A stretch of 64,000 bases of DNA from an uncultured Flavobacteriaceae bacterium (GCA_947500525.1 CANMSH010000004.1:252783-316782); one strand, 5' to 3'; counted from the first letter of the stretch, positions 24,582-33,201 are shown. Notes: a model not told the origin generated them from the letters alone. A program made the numbers and translations.

Positions 24582-25280
24582 TTATTCTACTTCGAATTCA
24601 AAGTATTTTTTAGGGTAAGGTTCTTTTGCTAAAGTATAATGCCACCATTCTTTTGGATGAGATTTAAAACCGTGCTTTTCCATACGCCTTTTTAACAATA
24701 ACCGCACAGCACGCTGGTTTCTTGTGATATTAGGATAATCGGTAGCAGATTTGTCGTCGAACAAATCGTAAGAACTTCCCATATCCAGAATATGACCAGT
24801 TGTTAAAGAAACAATTGTCAAATCAACTGTGCTTCCTCTTGTATGCCCTGATTTCTTTGCTATATACTCTTTGGTAAATAAATCTTTTTTATCAATATTA
24901 GGATAGAACTTACTTTTCATAATGGTATCAGTAGGATCTTCAGCCCATTTCACAAACTGATCAACAGCTTTTTGTGGTCGATATGCGTCATATATTAAGA
25001 GTCCAAACCCTAATCTCCCAAGTTCATCTTGTACTTTTTTTAAAGCTTCAGCTGCTTTTTTGGTCAAGATACATTTCGGTTTTATATATCCATCAATAGG
25101 TTTTCCAATAAAATTATTAGATGAATAGTATCTTAAATCAGATCTTAAGTTGGGGATAACCTCTTTAGCATACACAAAATCTTCGGGTAATTGGGCGAGT
25201 GCTTGCTGAGAGAAGGTAAAAGAGCTCAGGCTAACAAGTGTCACCACCAAAAGAGTTTTTAAAGAGTAAGTATTTTTCAT
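24582..25280 (-). CDS. D-alanyl-D-alanine dipeptidase, VanX/DdpX family (M15D), exported
   Basis: A 232-residue zinc peptidase with a signal peptide (to about residue 30, ALAQ). The M15D metal motif SGHTRGSTVD gives His146 and Asp153, and EWWH gives catalytic Glu211 and ligand His214. Arg101 in YDAYRPQ is the conserved substrate/transition-state residue. It should cleave D-Ala-D-Ala in the periplasm, recycling peptidoglycan pieces or providing D-alanine. No vanH, vanA or vanRS genes are near, so glycopeptide resistance is not indicated. Confidence 0.87.
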   Translation of the reverse strand: MKNTYSLKTLLVVTLVSLSSFTFSQQALAQLPEDFVYAKEVIPNLRSDLRYYSSNNFIGKPIDGYIKPKCILTKKAAEALKKVQDELGRLGFGLLIYDAYRPQKAVDQFVKWAEDPTDTIMKSKFYPNIDKKDLFTKEYIAKKSGHTRGSTVDLTIVSLTTGHILDMGSSYDLFDDKSATDYPNITRNQRAVRLLLKRRMEKHGFKSHPKEWWHYTLAKEPYPKKYFEFEVE

Positions 25281-25618
25281 AGAACTATATTTAATACATC
25301 ACAAAAATAAGAATGTTTTTTCTAAATTGATGAATGTTGCGACGAATTTAAGCAATAAAAATACTAAAAATAGTTTAATCTCTGAAAGTAAGTGAAGTGA
25401 GGATAATGCAGATAAAGCTGTTTTACATTTTTTATGGAGAAATATAACAGCGTAACTTTAAAGATATAATTAGTGATCTGATAAAAAATAATAACAAAAT
25501 TTTTGAATGTGTTAAAAACACCCTAAACAAGAGTAGTTACTTAGTATGTTTTTTGTTTAATGGGTAAATGATAGTACCTTTAAACGTTTTTTTAAATGTT
25601 CTTATGAATGAGAAGTTA
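25281..25618. other. Divergent intergenic region
   Basis: 338 bases of AT-rich sequence between divergent genes. It holds a candidate -7 element for the dipeptidase gene and a small GTGTT-AAA-AACAC hairpin (25509-25521). No ORF with gene-like composition or RNA gene was seen. Confidence 0.6.
25302..25309 (-). promoter_or_regulatory. Candidate -7 element for the dipeptidase gene
   Basis: Minus-strand TATTTTTG matches TAnnTTTG, 21 bases upstream of the start codon; the -33 element is not evident. Confidence 0.38.
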
Positions 25619-26665
25619 ATGTCAAAAAAGAAACCTGCGTATCCTATTACAAAGCAGCTTTCTGATTACTTGACACAACATAGTAGAAACATTAAAATAC
25701 CTATTTATTATGATGATCTGTTACGCTTTCAAGGTGCAGTAGAAATTTATGATGAAAAAGGGAATGATACGCTATGGATAAGAACTTATTTTGCTGAACA
25801 TGAAAGAGAAGAAATTGAATTGAGCCTAAAGAGAATGTATACGATTCTTCATGCGGATGGAAGTGATTCGGCATTGCCTTTTTTAAATATTGATGCAATA
25901 GACTTTTGTACGTTTGGCAATTCAAAGCCTTTTCGAATTAAAGTGAGAAATATATTAAATGACAATTATATTTATCTCTACATAAAGAAGGCGGATGCAT
26001 CCCGTATTTATGGTTTAGAATTAGAACATTTATTATCGCCCAATCATATTAATTTTTTAGTGCATAAGGATACCTTGATAGAAGAACACATTTCAGGAAT
26101 ACCTGGAGATATTTTTATTCAAGATGATTTAGAAGCATGCTCAGAGCAAACTAAAAAAGCAATTGCCAAAGAGTTTGTGAAATTTAATGAACGCTGTTTT
26201 ACGAGACTCTTAGGGGATATGCGCTCATATAATTATGTTATGGTATTAACACATGATTTTGACAGCATTCAATATAGAATTAGAGCAATTGATTTTGATC
26301 AACAAAGTTTTGAAGGAAATGCAAAAGTATATAAGCCTCAATTCTTAAAGGAGAATAATAAACTTGTAGAAATGACGCTTGAATTATTACAAGAAGCATC
26401 AATTGAACAATATAAGATTGAAGAAAGATCTTTGCTAGCGAAAAGAGCTTCTAGTGAACATGAACGCTTAGGAGAATTGTTAGGTTGTATGCGTAATGAT
26501 ACCATATCTACACCTGAGAAAGTAGAAGAATTGAAAAAAGATTTGTTCGATTTAACGGGAGACGTGAATTTTAAAAAAACCAAAAACATGGGAGACATAT
26601 TAAATAGTGGCTTAGAGTTTATTGTAAGAAACTATAAGAATGTGAATCCTTATATAATAAAATAA
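25619..26665 (+). CDS. Uncharacterised protein with kinase-like catalytic motifs, upstream of pyc
   Basis: A 348-residue soluble protein not recognised as any named family. Residues 199-205 read GDMRSYN: Asp200 and Asn205 have the D-x4-N spacing of the catalytic loop in aminoglycoside-phosphotransferase and protein-kinase folds. IDFDQ follows at 224-228, where those folds have the metal-binding DFG/DFD. Upstream, YIKKADASRIYGLELEHLL (about 121-139) could supply the ATP Lys and helix-C Glu, and EEHISGIPGD (155-164) a hinge. The C-terminal 100 residues are helical and charged. This is an inference from motif order. It ends 21 bases before pyruvate carboxylase, implying one transcript. An ATG 15 bases upstream is an alternative start. 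Confidence 0.55.
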   Translation: MSKKKPAYPITKQLSDYLTQHSRNIKIPIYYDDLLRFQGAVEIYDEKGNDTLWIRTYFAEHEREEIELSLKRMYTILHADGSDSALPFLNIDAIDFCTFGNSKPFRIKVRNILNDNYIYLYIKKADASRIYGLELEHLLSPNHINFLVHKDTLIEEHISGIPGDIFIQDDLEACSEQTKKAIAKEFVKFNERCFTRLLGDMRSYNYVMVLTHDFDSIQYRIRAIDFDQQSFEGNAKVYKPQFLKENNKLVEMTLELLQEASIEQYKIEERSLLAKRASSEHERLGELLGCMRNDTISTPEKVEELKKDLFDLTGDVNFKKTKNMGDILNSGLEFIVRNYKNVNPYIIK

Positions 26666-26686
26666 AGTGACCAAATAAGAAATCAA

Positions 26687-29600
26687 ATGAAAATTAAAAA
26701 GATACTTGTTGCAAATAGAAGTGAGATAGCCATACGAGTTTTAAGGGCTTGTAATGAATTAAATATTAGTACAGTTGCTATTTATACCTATGAAGATAGA
26801 TATTCACAGCATCGATATAAGGCAGATGAATCGTATCAAATAGGTAAAGATAATGAGCCTTTAAAGCCATATTTAAATATTGAGGAAATTGTGGCTTTAG
26901 CAAAATCTAAAAATGTTGATGCGATACATCCAGGTTACGGATTTTTATCAGAAAATTCTGATTTTGCCCGTGCTTGTGCTGCGAACGGTATTATTTTTAT
27001 AGGACCTGATCCTGAAGTAATGGATGCTCTAGGTGATAAAATTACAGCAAAGAAAATAGCAGTAAAATGTAAGGTGCCAATTATAGAAAGTAATAAAAAG
27101 AAGTTAACTTCTTTAAAGGTTGCTTTGTCAGAAGCTGAAACTATCGGGTACCCGTTAATGTTAAAAGCAGCCTCTGGTGGTGGAGGTCGAGGAATGCGTG
27201 TTGTAAGAACAATCGAAGATTTAGAAGCGACTTTTGATTCGGCTCGTAACGAAGCATTGAATGGTTTTGGTGATGATACTATGTTTTTAGAAAAGTATGT
27301 AGAAGAACCTAAGCATATAGAAGTTCAAATAGTTGCTGATAGGCATGGTAATATTCGTCATTTATTCGAAAGAGATTGTTCGGTACAACGACGTCATCAA
27401 AAAGTAGTGGAGGTTGCCCCTTCGTTTAATTTATCTGAAACGGTGAAGCAAGATTTATATAATCATGCGGTCGCCATTGCAGAAGAGGTGAATTATAATA
27501 ATATAGGTACTGTTGAATTTTTATTAGATAGAGAAGATAATATCTACTTTATCGAGGTAAATCCAAGAATCCAAGTAGAACATACGGTGACCGAAATGGT
27601 TACTGGTATTGATTTGGTGAAAACACAAATTTTTGTGGCAGGAGGATATAAATTGTCTGATAAACAAATTAAAATTTACGACCAAGAGTCGCTGGCTACT
27701 TATGGTTTTGCATTGCAATGTCGTTTAACAACCGAAGATCCTGAGAATAATTTCACACCCGATTATGGTACCGTAACTACCTATCGTAGTGCGTCTGGTA
27801 TGGGTATTCGTTTAGACGCTGGTAGTATTTATCAATCATACACGGTAAGTCCGTTCTTTGATTCTATGTTGGTAAAAGTTTCTGCACAAGGTAGAACGTT
27901 AGATGGGGCTATTCGCAAAATGGTGCGGGCTTTAAAAGAGTTTCGTATTCGCGGAGTTAAAACCAACATTCATTTTTTACAAAATGTTATCCAACATAAA
28001 ACCTTTAAAGAAGGTAAGGTAACCGTTAATTTTATACAAAATACACCGGCATTATTCAAAATACCTGTTTCTAAAGATCGTACGTCAAAAATTACAAGAT
28101 ATTTAGGAGAGGTGATTGTGAATGGAAATCCTGATGTAAAATTTGTAGATGAGTCAAAAGTATTTAGAAATCCTAAAACACCTGATTTTAACACTTTCGC
28201 GGAATATCCTAAGGGTACAAAAGATTTGTTAACCGAATTGGGCCCTGAAAAGTTCTGTGCTTGGTTGCAAAAAGAGAAGAAAATTCACTACACAGATACT
28301 ACAATGCGAGACGCGCATCAATCATTGTTGGCGACGCGTATGCGTACTTTTGATATGTTAAAAGTAGCAGAAAGTTTTGCGAAAAATCACCCAAATACAT
28401 TTAGTATGGAAGTTTGGGGAGGTGCAACTTTCGATGTGTGTATGCGCTTCTTACAAGAAAATCCGTGGCAACGCTTAAGAGAACTCCGTAAAGCAGTACC
28501 TAATATTTTATTTCAAATGCTGTTAAGAGGTTCTAATGGTGTTGGTTATAAGGCATATCCTGATAATTTAATAGAAAGCTTTGTAGAAAAATCTTGGGAG
28601 AATGGAGTTGATATTTTTAGAATTTTTGATTCTTTAAACTGGGTAAAAGCGATGGAGCCTAGTATGAAATATGTGCGTGAAAAAACAGGAGGAATTGCTG
28701 AAGCTGCCATTAGTTACACTGGTGATATTTTAGATGTTAACAATACTAAATACAATTTAGATTATTATACGAACCTTGCTAAAGATCTAGAAAATGCAGG
28801 TGCACATATGATTGCTATCAAAGATATGGCAGGTTTATTAAAACCATATGCGGCTACTGAGTTGGTAAAAGCATTAAAAAGCACAGTAAATTTACCAATT
28901 CATTTACATACACATGATACATCATCATTGCAAACGGCAACGTATTTAAAGGCAATTGAAGCTGGTGTAGATGTTGTAGATGTTGCTATTGGTGGATTGT
29001 CTGGTTTGACATCCCAACCAAATTTTAACTCCGTTGTAGAAATGATGAAATACAACAGACGAGCAAATGATTTTGATACAAAGAAACTCAATGAGTTCTC
29101 TAATTTCTGGGAAGATACTAGAGAATTGTATTATCCATTTGAGTCTGGTCTAAAGGCAGGAACGGCAGAAGTTTTTCAACATGAAATTCCAGGAGGTCAA
29201 TATTCGAATTTGCGTCCACAAGCAACAGCCCTAGGTTTGGGAGATCGTTTCGAAGAAGTAAAGAAAATGTACGCTGAGGTAAATATCATGTTTGGTGATC
29301 TGGTAAAAGTAACACCAAGTTCTAAAGTGGTAGGTGATATGGCTATTTTTATGGTAACCAATGATTTGACACCAGAAGACGTGATGAAAAGAGGAGAGGA
29401 AATTTCTTTTCCAGAATCGGTAATTAATTTCTTTAAAGGTGATTTAGGTCAGCCAACTGGTGGATTCCCTAAAAAGCTTCAGAAAATCATTTTAAAGAAT
29501 ATAAAACCATATAAAAATAGGCCAAATGCACATTTAGAACCGATAGATTTTGAAAAAGCCTTCGAAAAATTTAGACGAAAATTTCAAAAAGGGTTTACCA

Positions 29601-30136
29601 GAGCTATAGAGTTTGAAGATTTCTTGTCATATAGCTTATATCCTAAAGTATTTGAGCAAGCTTATGAAAAGCATAAACTATATGGTAACCTAGATCAGCT
29701 ACCAACGAAGAATTTCTTTTACGGCATGAAAAGACGTGAAGAAGTGCTGGTTGAATTAGAGCCAGGTAAAACAATTGTAGTAAAGCTATTGTCGGTGAGT
29801 AGTGCTGAAGAAGGTGTACGTATTGTATTCTTTAAAGTGAATGGTGAAAATAGATATGTAGAGGTTTTTGACAACTCTCTAGATATTAAGAAAGAAGAAA
29901 ATGTAAAGGCAAATGCTGATGATACAAATCAAGTAGGAGCACCGTTACAAGGCTTGCTTTATAAAGTCTTGGTTAAAAAAGGAGATAAGGTTAAAGAAAA
30001 TGATCCGTTATTTGTGATAGAAGCCATGAAAATGGAAACGACTGTTACGGCAGTAAATGCAGGTAAAGTACAATCAATTACTTTAGAGTCTGGTAAAATG
30101 GTGCAACAAGATGATTTGGTCTTGACGTTAGAGTAA
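26687..30136 (+). CDS. pyc: Pyruvate carboxylase
   Basis: A 1,149-residue single-chain enzyme carrying out pyruvate + HCO3- + ATP to oxaloacetate, the main anaplerotic step. Domains in order: biotin carboxylase (ILVANRSEIAIRV at the N-terminus, ATP-grasp with KAASGGGGRGMR, ERDCSVQRRHQK), carboxyltransferase (DTTMRDAHQSLLATRMRT near residue 540, metal site HLHTHDT), the tetramerisation segment, and C-terminal biotinyl domain with the attachment site EAMKMET. Length and all key motifs are complete. It is cytoplasmic and likely co-transcribed with the kinase-like gene upstream. Confidence 0.97.
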   Translation: MKIKKILVANRSEIAIRVLRACNELNISTVAIYTYEDRYSQHRYKADESYQIGKDNEPLKPYLNIEEIVALAKSKNVDAIHPGYGFLSENSDFARACAANGIIFIGPDPEVMDALGDKITAKKIAVKCKVPIIESNKKKLTSLKVALSEAETIGYPLMLKAASGGGGRGMRVVRTIEDLEATFDSARNEALNGFGDDTMFLEKYVEEPKHIEVQIVADRHGNIRHLFERDCSVQRRHQKVVEVAPSFNLSETVKQDLYNHAVAIAEEVNYNNIGTVEFLLDREDNIYFIEVNPRIQVEHTVTEMVTGIDLVKTQIFVAGGYKLSDKQIKIYDQESLATYGFALQCRLTTEDPENNFTPDYGTVTTYRSASGMGIRLDAGSIYQSYTVSPFFDSMLVKVSAQGRTLDGAIRKMVRALKEFRIRGVKTNIHFLQNVIQHKTFKEGKVTVNFIQNTPALFKIPVSKDRTSKITRYLGEVIVNGNPDVKFVDESKVFRNPKTPDFNTFAEYPKGTKDLLTELGPEKFCAWLQKEKKIHYTDTTMRDAHQSLLATRMRTFDMLKVAESFAKNHPNTFSMEVWGGATFDVCMRFLQENPWQRLRELRKAVPNILFQMLLRGSNGVGYKAYPDNLIESFVEKSWENGVDIFRIFDSLNWVKAMEPSMKYVREKTGGIAEAAISYTGDILDVNNTKYNLDYYTNLAKDLENAGAHMIAIKDMAGLLKPYAATELVKALKSTVNLPIHLHTHDTSSLQTATYLKAIEAGVDVVDVAIGGLSGLTSQPNFNSVVEMMKYNRRANDFDTKKLNEFSNFWEDTRELYYPFESGLKAGTAEVFQHEIPGGQYSNLRPQATALGLGDRFEEVKKMYAEVNIMFGDLVKVTPSSKVVGDMAIFMVTNDLTPEDVMKRGEEISFPESVINFFKGDLGQPTGGFPKKLQKIILKNIKPYKNRPNAHLEPIDFEKAFEKFRRKFQKGFTRAIEFEDFLSYSLYPKVFEQAYEKHKLYGNLDQLPTKNFFYGMKRREEVLVELEPGKTIVVKLLSVSSAEEGVRIVFFKVNGENRYVEVFDNSLDIKKEENVKANADDTNQVGAPLQGLLYKVLVKKGDKVKENDPLFVIEAMKMETTVTAVNAGKVQSITLESGKMVQQDDLVLTLE

Positions 30137-30210
30137 ATAGAGAGTTAGATCAAGAAAATCTAAGCTTTATATGATACAAGATATATAGAAGATTGATTAG
30201 GTTAAGAAGT

Positions 30211-30245
30211 AAATACCTTGTTGCTCAGCAGCAAGGTATTTTTTA
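30211..30245. terminator. Bidirectional terminator between pyc and the nuclease gene
   Basis: AAATACCTTGTTGCT and AGCAGCAAGGTATTT are complementary with one G-U pair and are followed by a T-run; the mirror strand has an A/T-rich flank. It serves convergent genes. Confidence 0.8.
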
Positions 30246-31025
30246 TTTAAAAATATCGTTCAATAGTTTTGCTAAACGAATTCCACCTTTTTGAAGCTGT
30301 ATTCTTACAGTATCAAAATGGTCGTAAGAATAACGATATCGTAAATTTTCACCTACCTTCACCGACTCATATGTCTTTCGAGTTAATTTGCGTGTGTCAT
30401 TCATCCAGTCAATAACACTGCCTTTTTGAATGGCTTTTATTTGTTCTTTTGTGAGGTCTTTTGCGTTATTTGCAAGTTCTATATAACTCATTTTCCATTC
30501 TTGAATCATATTTTCATCCCAAACCCTATGCAAATTTGTACCGCGTCCAAACCATTGAACTTGTATGGTGTTACCACCTTTGTCTTCTGCTCTTCCTATA
30601 TGCATTGGTTGATGTAAATCACCTAAAAAGTGAACCAACATCTTTAGAAAAAATACTTTGTCTTCAGTCGAACTTGTGTCACTTTTTAATACTTCAACAC
30701 ATTTTTGAATACCTGTAATAATATCTCCTTTTGGATTTTTATCAGAATCTTCATAACTCACATCGAACGGCATATTTACATAGTGCCACGTATAGTACTT
30801 GTCGTATTTTCGATCAGATTTAATTTGATCGGCAAACGTAGAAACGAAAGCTAAACTTTCACCTTTCAATAATTTATTAATTTTTTTCTTGGCTCTTTTG
30901 GTCAAGTGCATTTCAGCAATTTTTCCCGTGGTTCTATGACCAGTAGGTCCCCATGCAGGTTCTGCTTCCGACAAAGAAGTTGTATTCAAAAAACCAAGAA
31001 GTAGCAATATAATAGTGACTTTCAT
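30243..31025 (-). CDS. S1/P1 nuclease, secreted
   Basis: About 260 residues with a signal peptide. The mature N-terminus begins with the Trp that is a zinc ligand in this family (WGPTGHRTTGKIA). Other zinc ligands are in HYVNMPFD, HFLGDLHQPMH and NTIQVQWFG...NLHRVWD. These trinuclear-zinc enzymes degrade single-stranded DNA/RNA and remove 3' phosphates, here in the periplasm or outside, for nutrient scavenging. The start is the ATG of MKVTII; a TTG two codons earlier is rejected. Confidence 0.88.
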   Translation of the reverse strand: MKVTIILLLLGFLNTTSLSEAEPAWGPTGHRTTGKIAEMHLTKRAKKKINKLLKGESLAFVSTFADQIKSDRKYDKYYTWHYVNMPFDVSYEDSDKNPKGDIITGIQKCVEVLKSDTSSTEDKVFFLKMLVHFLGDLHQPMHIGRAEDKGGNTIQVQWFGRGTNLHRVWDENMIQEWKMSYIELANNAKDLTKEQIKAIQKGSVIDWMNDTRKLTRKTYESVKVGENLRYRYSYDHFDTVRIQLQKGGIRLAKLLNDIFK

Positions 31026-31069
31026 TTTCAATATTTTTGCTAATGTATAAAATTAGTTTGTTAAAATAT

Positions 31070-31101
31070 TTGGAAATATGAAAAAAAATGTTATATCTTT
31101 G
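31070..31101 (+). promoter_or_regulatory. Promoter of the SPFH operon
   Basis: TTG (31070-31072), 21 bases, then TATCTTTG (31094-31101): a full match to TTG-N17-23-TAnnTTTG. The predicted start of transcription lies near 31108, leaving a leader of about 50 bases. Confidence 0.65.
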
Positions 31102-31120
31102 TGATATCAAAATAATATCA
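31102..31120. promoter_or_regulatory. Candidate operator overlapping the SPFH operon start site
   Basis: TGATAT-N7-ATATCA is a perfect 6-bp inverted repeat directly after the -7 element, across the predicted start of transcription. A repressor bound there would block initiation. The last gene of the operon encodes an Arc-like ribbon-helix-helix protein, a natural candidate ligand. AT-rich 6-bp repeats do arise by chance. Confidence 0.4.
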
Positions 31121-31157
31121 TTATAACTCATTAATCAAATTTTAAAACTAAACTCAC

Positions 31158-32018
31158 ATGAAAGAAGAAAACACTATCGTCCCCGCAAATGGTTATTCAA
31201 TGCTATTTCTATTTTTAATTTTATTCTTTGGTGGTATTGGAGCCATTATAGCTCTTAGAATGCCCTTGTTCGCTTTTGCTATCCTTTTTGGACTATTAAT
31301 GGCACCTGGATTTATTATGGTACAACCAAATAACTCAAGGGTATTATTACTTTTTGGAAAGTATATTGGTACGGTTAAGAAAAATGGTTTTTATTGGGTG
31401 AATCCTTTTTATACAAAGAAGAAAGTATCCTTGAGAGCTAGCAATTTTGATAGCGAACGACTAAAGGTAAATGATAAATTGGGTAATCCAATTATGATCA
31501 GCACCATTTTAGTGTGGAAAGTATTAGACACCTATAAAGCAGCTTTTGATGTAGATAATTATGAAAATTTCGTACGTGTGCAAACCGATGCGGCAGTACG
31601 AAAGTTGGCGAGTATGTATCCGTATGACAATTTTGCTGATGAAGGGCATGAAGAAGATATTACCCTACGTTCTAGTGTGAATGAAGTAAGTGAAACGTTA
31701 GAAAAAGAACTCGAAGAACGTTTGTCTATTGCCGGAATTGAAGTATTAGAAGCTCGCATAGGTTATTTGGCCTATGCTCAAGAAATTGCAAACGCAATGT
31801 TAAAGCGTCAACAGGCAACTGCTATTGTAGCAGCTAGACATAAAATTGTGGAAGGAGCGGTGAGTATGGTAGAAATGGCTTTAGAAGAATTAGGTAAAAA
31901 AGAGATCATCGAATTAGACGAAGAACGCAAAGCTGCTATGGTTAGTAACTTAATGGTAATTCTTTGTGGAGATAAAGATGCGTCACCAGTATTGAATACA
32001 GGAACTTTAAATCAATAA
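31158..32018 (+). CDS. SPFH/Band 7 domain membrane protein
   Basis: A 286-residue protein with two N-terminal membrane segments (MLFLFLILFFGGIGAIIAL and LFAFAILFGLLMAPGFIMV), then an SPFH domain from about residue 58 (NNSRVLLLFGKYIGTVKKNG). A helical region follows (LEKELEERLSIAGIEVLEARIGYLAYAQEIANAML), where QEIA-type helices mediate oligomer formation. SPFH proteins form large membrane rings involved in microdomain organisation and protease control. It heads a six-gene tightly packed operon. Cargo or partner is unknown. Confidence 0.85.
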   Translation: MKEENTIVPANGYSMLFLFLILFFGGIGAIIALRMPLFAFAILFGLLMAPGFIMVQPNNSRVLLLFGKYIGTVKKNGFYWVNPFYTKKKVSLRASNFDSERLKVNDKLGNPIMISTILVWKVLDTYKAAFDVDNYENFVRVQTDAAVRKLASMYPYDNFADEGHEEDITLRSSVNEVSETLEKELEERLSIAGIEVLEARIGYLAYAQEIANAMLKRQQATAIVAARHKIVEGAVSMVEMALEELGKKEIIELDEERKAAMVSNLMVILCGDKDASPVLNTGTLNQ

Positions 32019-32020
32019 GG

Positions 32021-32200
32021 ATGAATGATAATCAAATAAAGGCAATTGCCATTGGATCAGCTTTAGGAACAAGTTTTGGATCAACAATTGGAGTGATTTT
32101 TGGGGATGTTGGTATGGGAGTTACTTTTGGCGGTATCATTGGATTAATTATTGGAGTACTAATAAGTACCTTTTTATTAAAAGATAAAAAAGAAAAATGA
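32021..32200 (+). CDS. Small glycine-zipper membrane protein (59 aa)
   Basis: ATG two bases after the SPFH stop and a stop codon overlapping the next start (ATGA). The product is almost wholly one or two membrane helices rich in small residues: IGSALGTSFGSTIGVIF and GMGVTFGGIIGLIIGVLI, with GxxxG spacing, then a basic KDKKEK tail facing the cytoplasm. Glycine zippers promote helix packing, so assembly with the SPFH ring is plausible. No close family is recognised. Confidence 0.7.
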   Translation: MNDNQIKAIAIGSALGTSFGSTIGVIFGDVGMGVTFGGIIGLIIGVLISTFLLKDKKEK

Positions 32201-32355
32201 AAGAATATAAAGTAGTAATGCTCAAATTAGGATTGTCTAGAAGAGCGCAAAAATTGGAAGATACCTTGAATCAGTATTCAAGAGAAGGTTGGCAATTAAA
32301 TCATATGGCTCAAGCATGGAATTTTATGATTTTAGAGAGAGATAAAAATAGATAA
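32197..32355 (+). CDS. DUF4177-like small protein (52 aa)
   Basis: A soluble protein whose first strand is EYKVVML, followed by a helix RRAQKLEDTLNQYSREGW and a second strand FMILERDK. This is the compact pattern of DUF4177 (two strands around a helix with a conserved EGW). The family often sits beside membrane or regulatory genes; its role is unknown. Coupled by ATGA overlap to the glycine-zipper gene. Confidence 0.65.
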   Translation: MKEYKVVMLKLGLSRRAQKLEDTLNQYSREGWQLNHMAQAWNFMILERDKNR

Positions 32356-32393
32356 TGGGTAATAATACCAACAGAAAATAAAACATAGTTGAG

Positions 32394-32456
32394 ATGATTT
32401 TAGTAATACTATCGATTGTTACCTTTACCGTAAAATTGATTCTTAAATTTTTATAA
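32394..32456 (+). CDS. Possible 20-residue membrane microprotein
   Basis: ATG followed by 19 mostly hydrophobic codons (MILVILSIVTFTVKLILKFL), whose stop codon is directly followed by the next gene's ATG (TAAATG). The peptide would be a single membrane helix with three lysines. The exact abutment suggests translation, but the ORF is so short that it may instead be a leader or chance. Confidence 0.35.
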   Translation: MILVILSIVTFTVKLILKFL

Positions 32457-32975
32457 ATGCGTAGTTTCAGTGAAGAACAACGATTTACCCAGTTATGGTT
32501 ACATATATTACTCGTTGTAAGTTTTATTGGTCCTGTAATTTTGGTCGTGAATGATTATTTAAAAAAAGATGATAAGGGTCCCACTGCGTTATTAGGTCTG
32601 ATCATTATTATAGGAGCCATGGTCTTAATCTATGGGTTTATTTTTTCTTTGAAATTAAAAACCAAAATCGATGAAATAGGAATTCATTTTAAATTTGTAC
32701 CCTTTCATTTTAAAATGAGAACGATCAATTGGTCGACAATTGAGAAAAGTTATGTCAGAAATTATGAACCTATTTCTGAATACGGAGGATGGGGAATGAA
32801 AGGCGGTAAATTATGGAATAAAAATAAAGGATTGGCATACAATGTGAAAGGAGATATTGGCTTGCAATTAGAATTAAAAAATGGTAAGAAAATATTGATT
32901 GGTACTCAGAAACAAGACGAAATGAATAGAGTATTACAAACTTATAGTAGTAAATTTGTGAATTCAATTGAATAA
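32457..32975 (+). CDS. Membrane protein with PH-like cytoplasmic domain
   Basis: 172 residues: two membrane segments (LWLHILLVVSFIGPVILVV and LLGLIIIIGAMVLIYGFIF) followed by a beta-rich domain, with strands IGIHFKFVPFHFKMRTINW and IGLQLELKNGKKILIGTQK typical of bacterial PH-like domains. Such domains usually read membrane or protein surfaces. It lies inside the SPFH operon, and its stop shares a base with the Arc-like gene start (TAATG). Confidence 0.65.
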   Translation: MRSFSEEQRFTQLWLHILLVVSFIGPVILVVNDYLKKDDKGPTALLGLIIIIGAMVLIYGFIFSLKLKTKIDEIGIHFKFVPFHFKMRTINWSTIEKSYVRNYEPISEYGGWGMKGGKLWNKNKGLAYNVKGDIGLQLELKNGKKILIGTQKQDEMNRVLQTYSSKFVNSIE

Positions 32976-33151
32976 TGGCGAAGAAAAAAGCATTTGCATT
33001 ACGTATAAATGAAGATATGCTGAAGGCTATCGAAAAATGGGCAGCGGATGAATTTCGTAGTACTAATGGACAGCTAGAATGGATGCTAAATCAGAGCTTG
33101 AAAGAAGCTAAACGTCTTCCTAAAAGTAGAGATACTAGCGAGAAAAATTAA
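32975..33151 (+). CDS. Arc-type ribbon-helix-helix DNA-binding protein (58 aa)
   Basis: The N-terminal basic strand KKKAFALRINEDML followed by two helices (LKAIEKWAADEFRS, TNGQLEWMLNQSLKEA) is the Arc/MetJ RHH pattern. It works as a dimer and binds operators through the strand. The start overlaps the PH-like gene stop by one base. It is the last gene of the SPFH operon and could autoregulate it through the inverted repeat at 31102-31120. No toxin gene is adjacent, so an antitoxin role is not supported. Confidence 0.75.
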   Translation: MAKKKAFALRINEDMLKAIEKWAADEFRSTNGQLEWMLNQSLKEAKRLPKSRDTSEKN

Positions 33152-33175
33152 GAGAATTTTCACATATAATTATTC

Positions 33176-33183
33176 TATATTTG
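33176..33183 (+). promoter_or_regulatory. Candidate -7 element for the DUF5916 gene
   Basis: TATATTTG fully matches TAnnTTTG, 18 bases before the ATG. No TTG at a good -33 distance. Confidence 0.42.
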
Positions 33184-33201
33184 ACCCAGTCAACTTGTGG
33201 A

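Noticed and set aside
24582..25280. A vancomycin-resistance determinant
   Set aside because: The protein is VanX-like, but has a signal peptide and there is no vanH, vanA or vanRS nearby; peptidoglycan recycling is the simpler reading.
32975..33151. An antitoxin of a toxin-antitoxin pair
   Set aside because: RHH proteins are often antitoxins, but no toxin-like gene is adjacent; the gene belongs to the SPFH operon.
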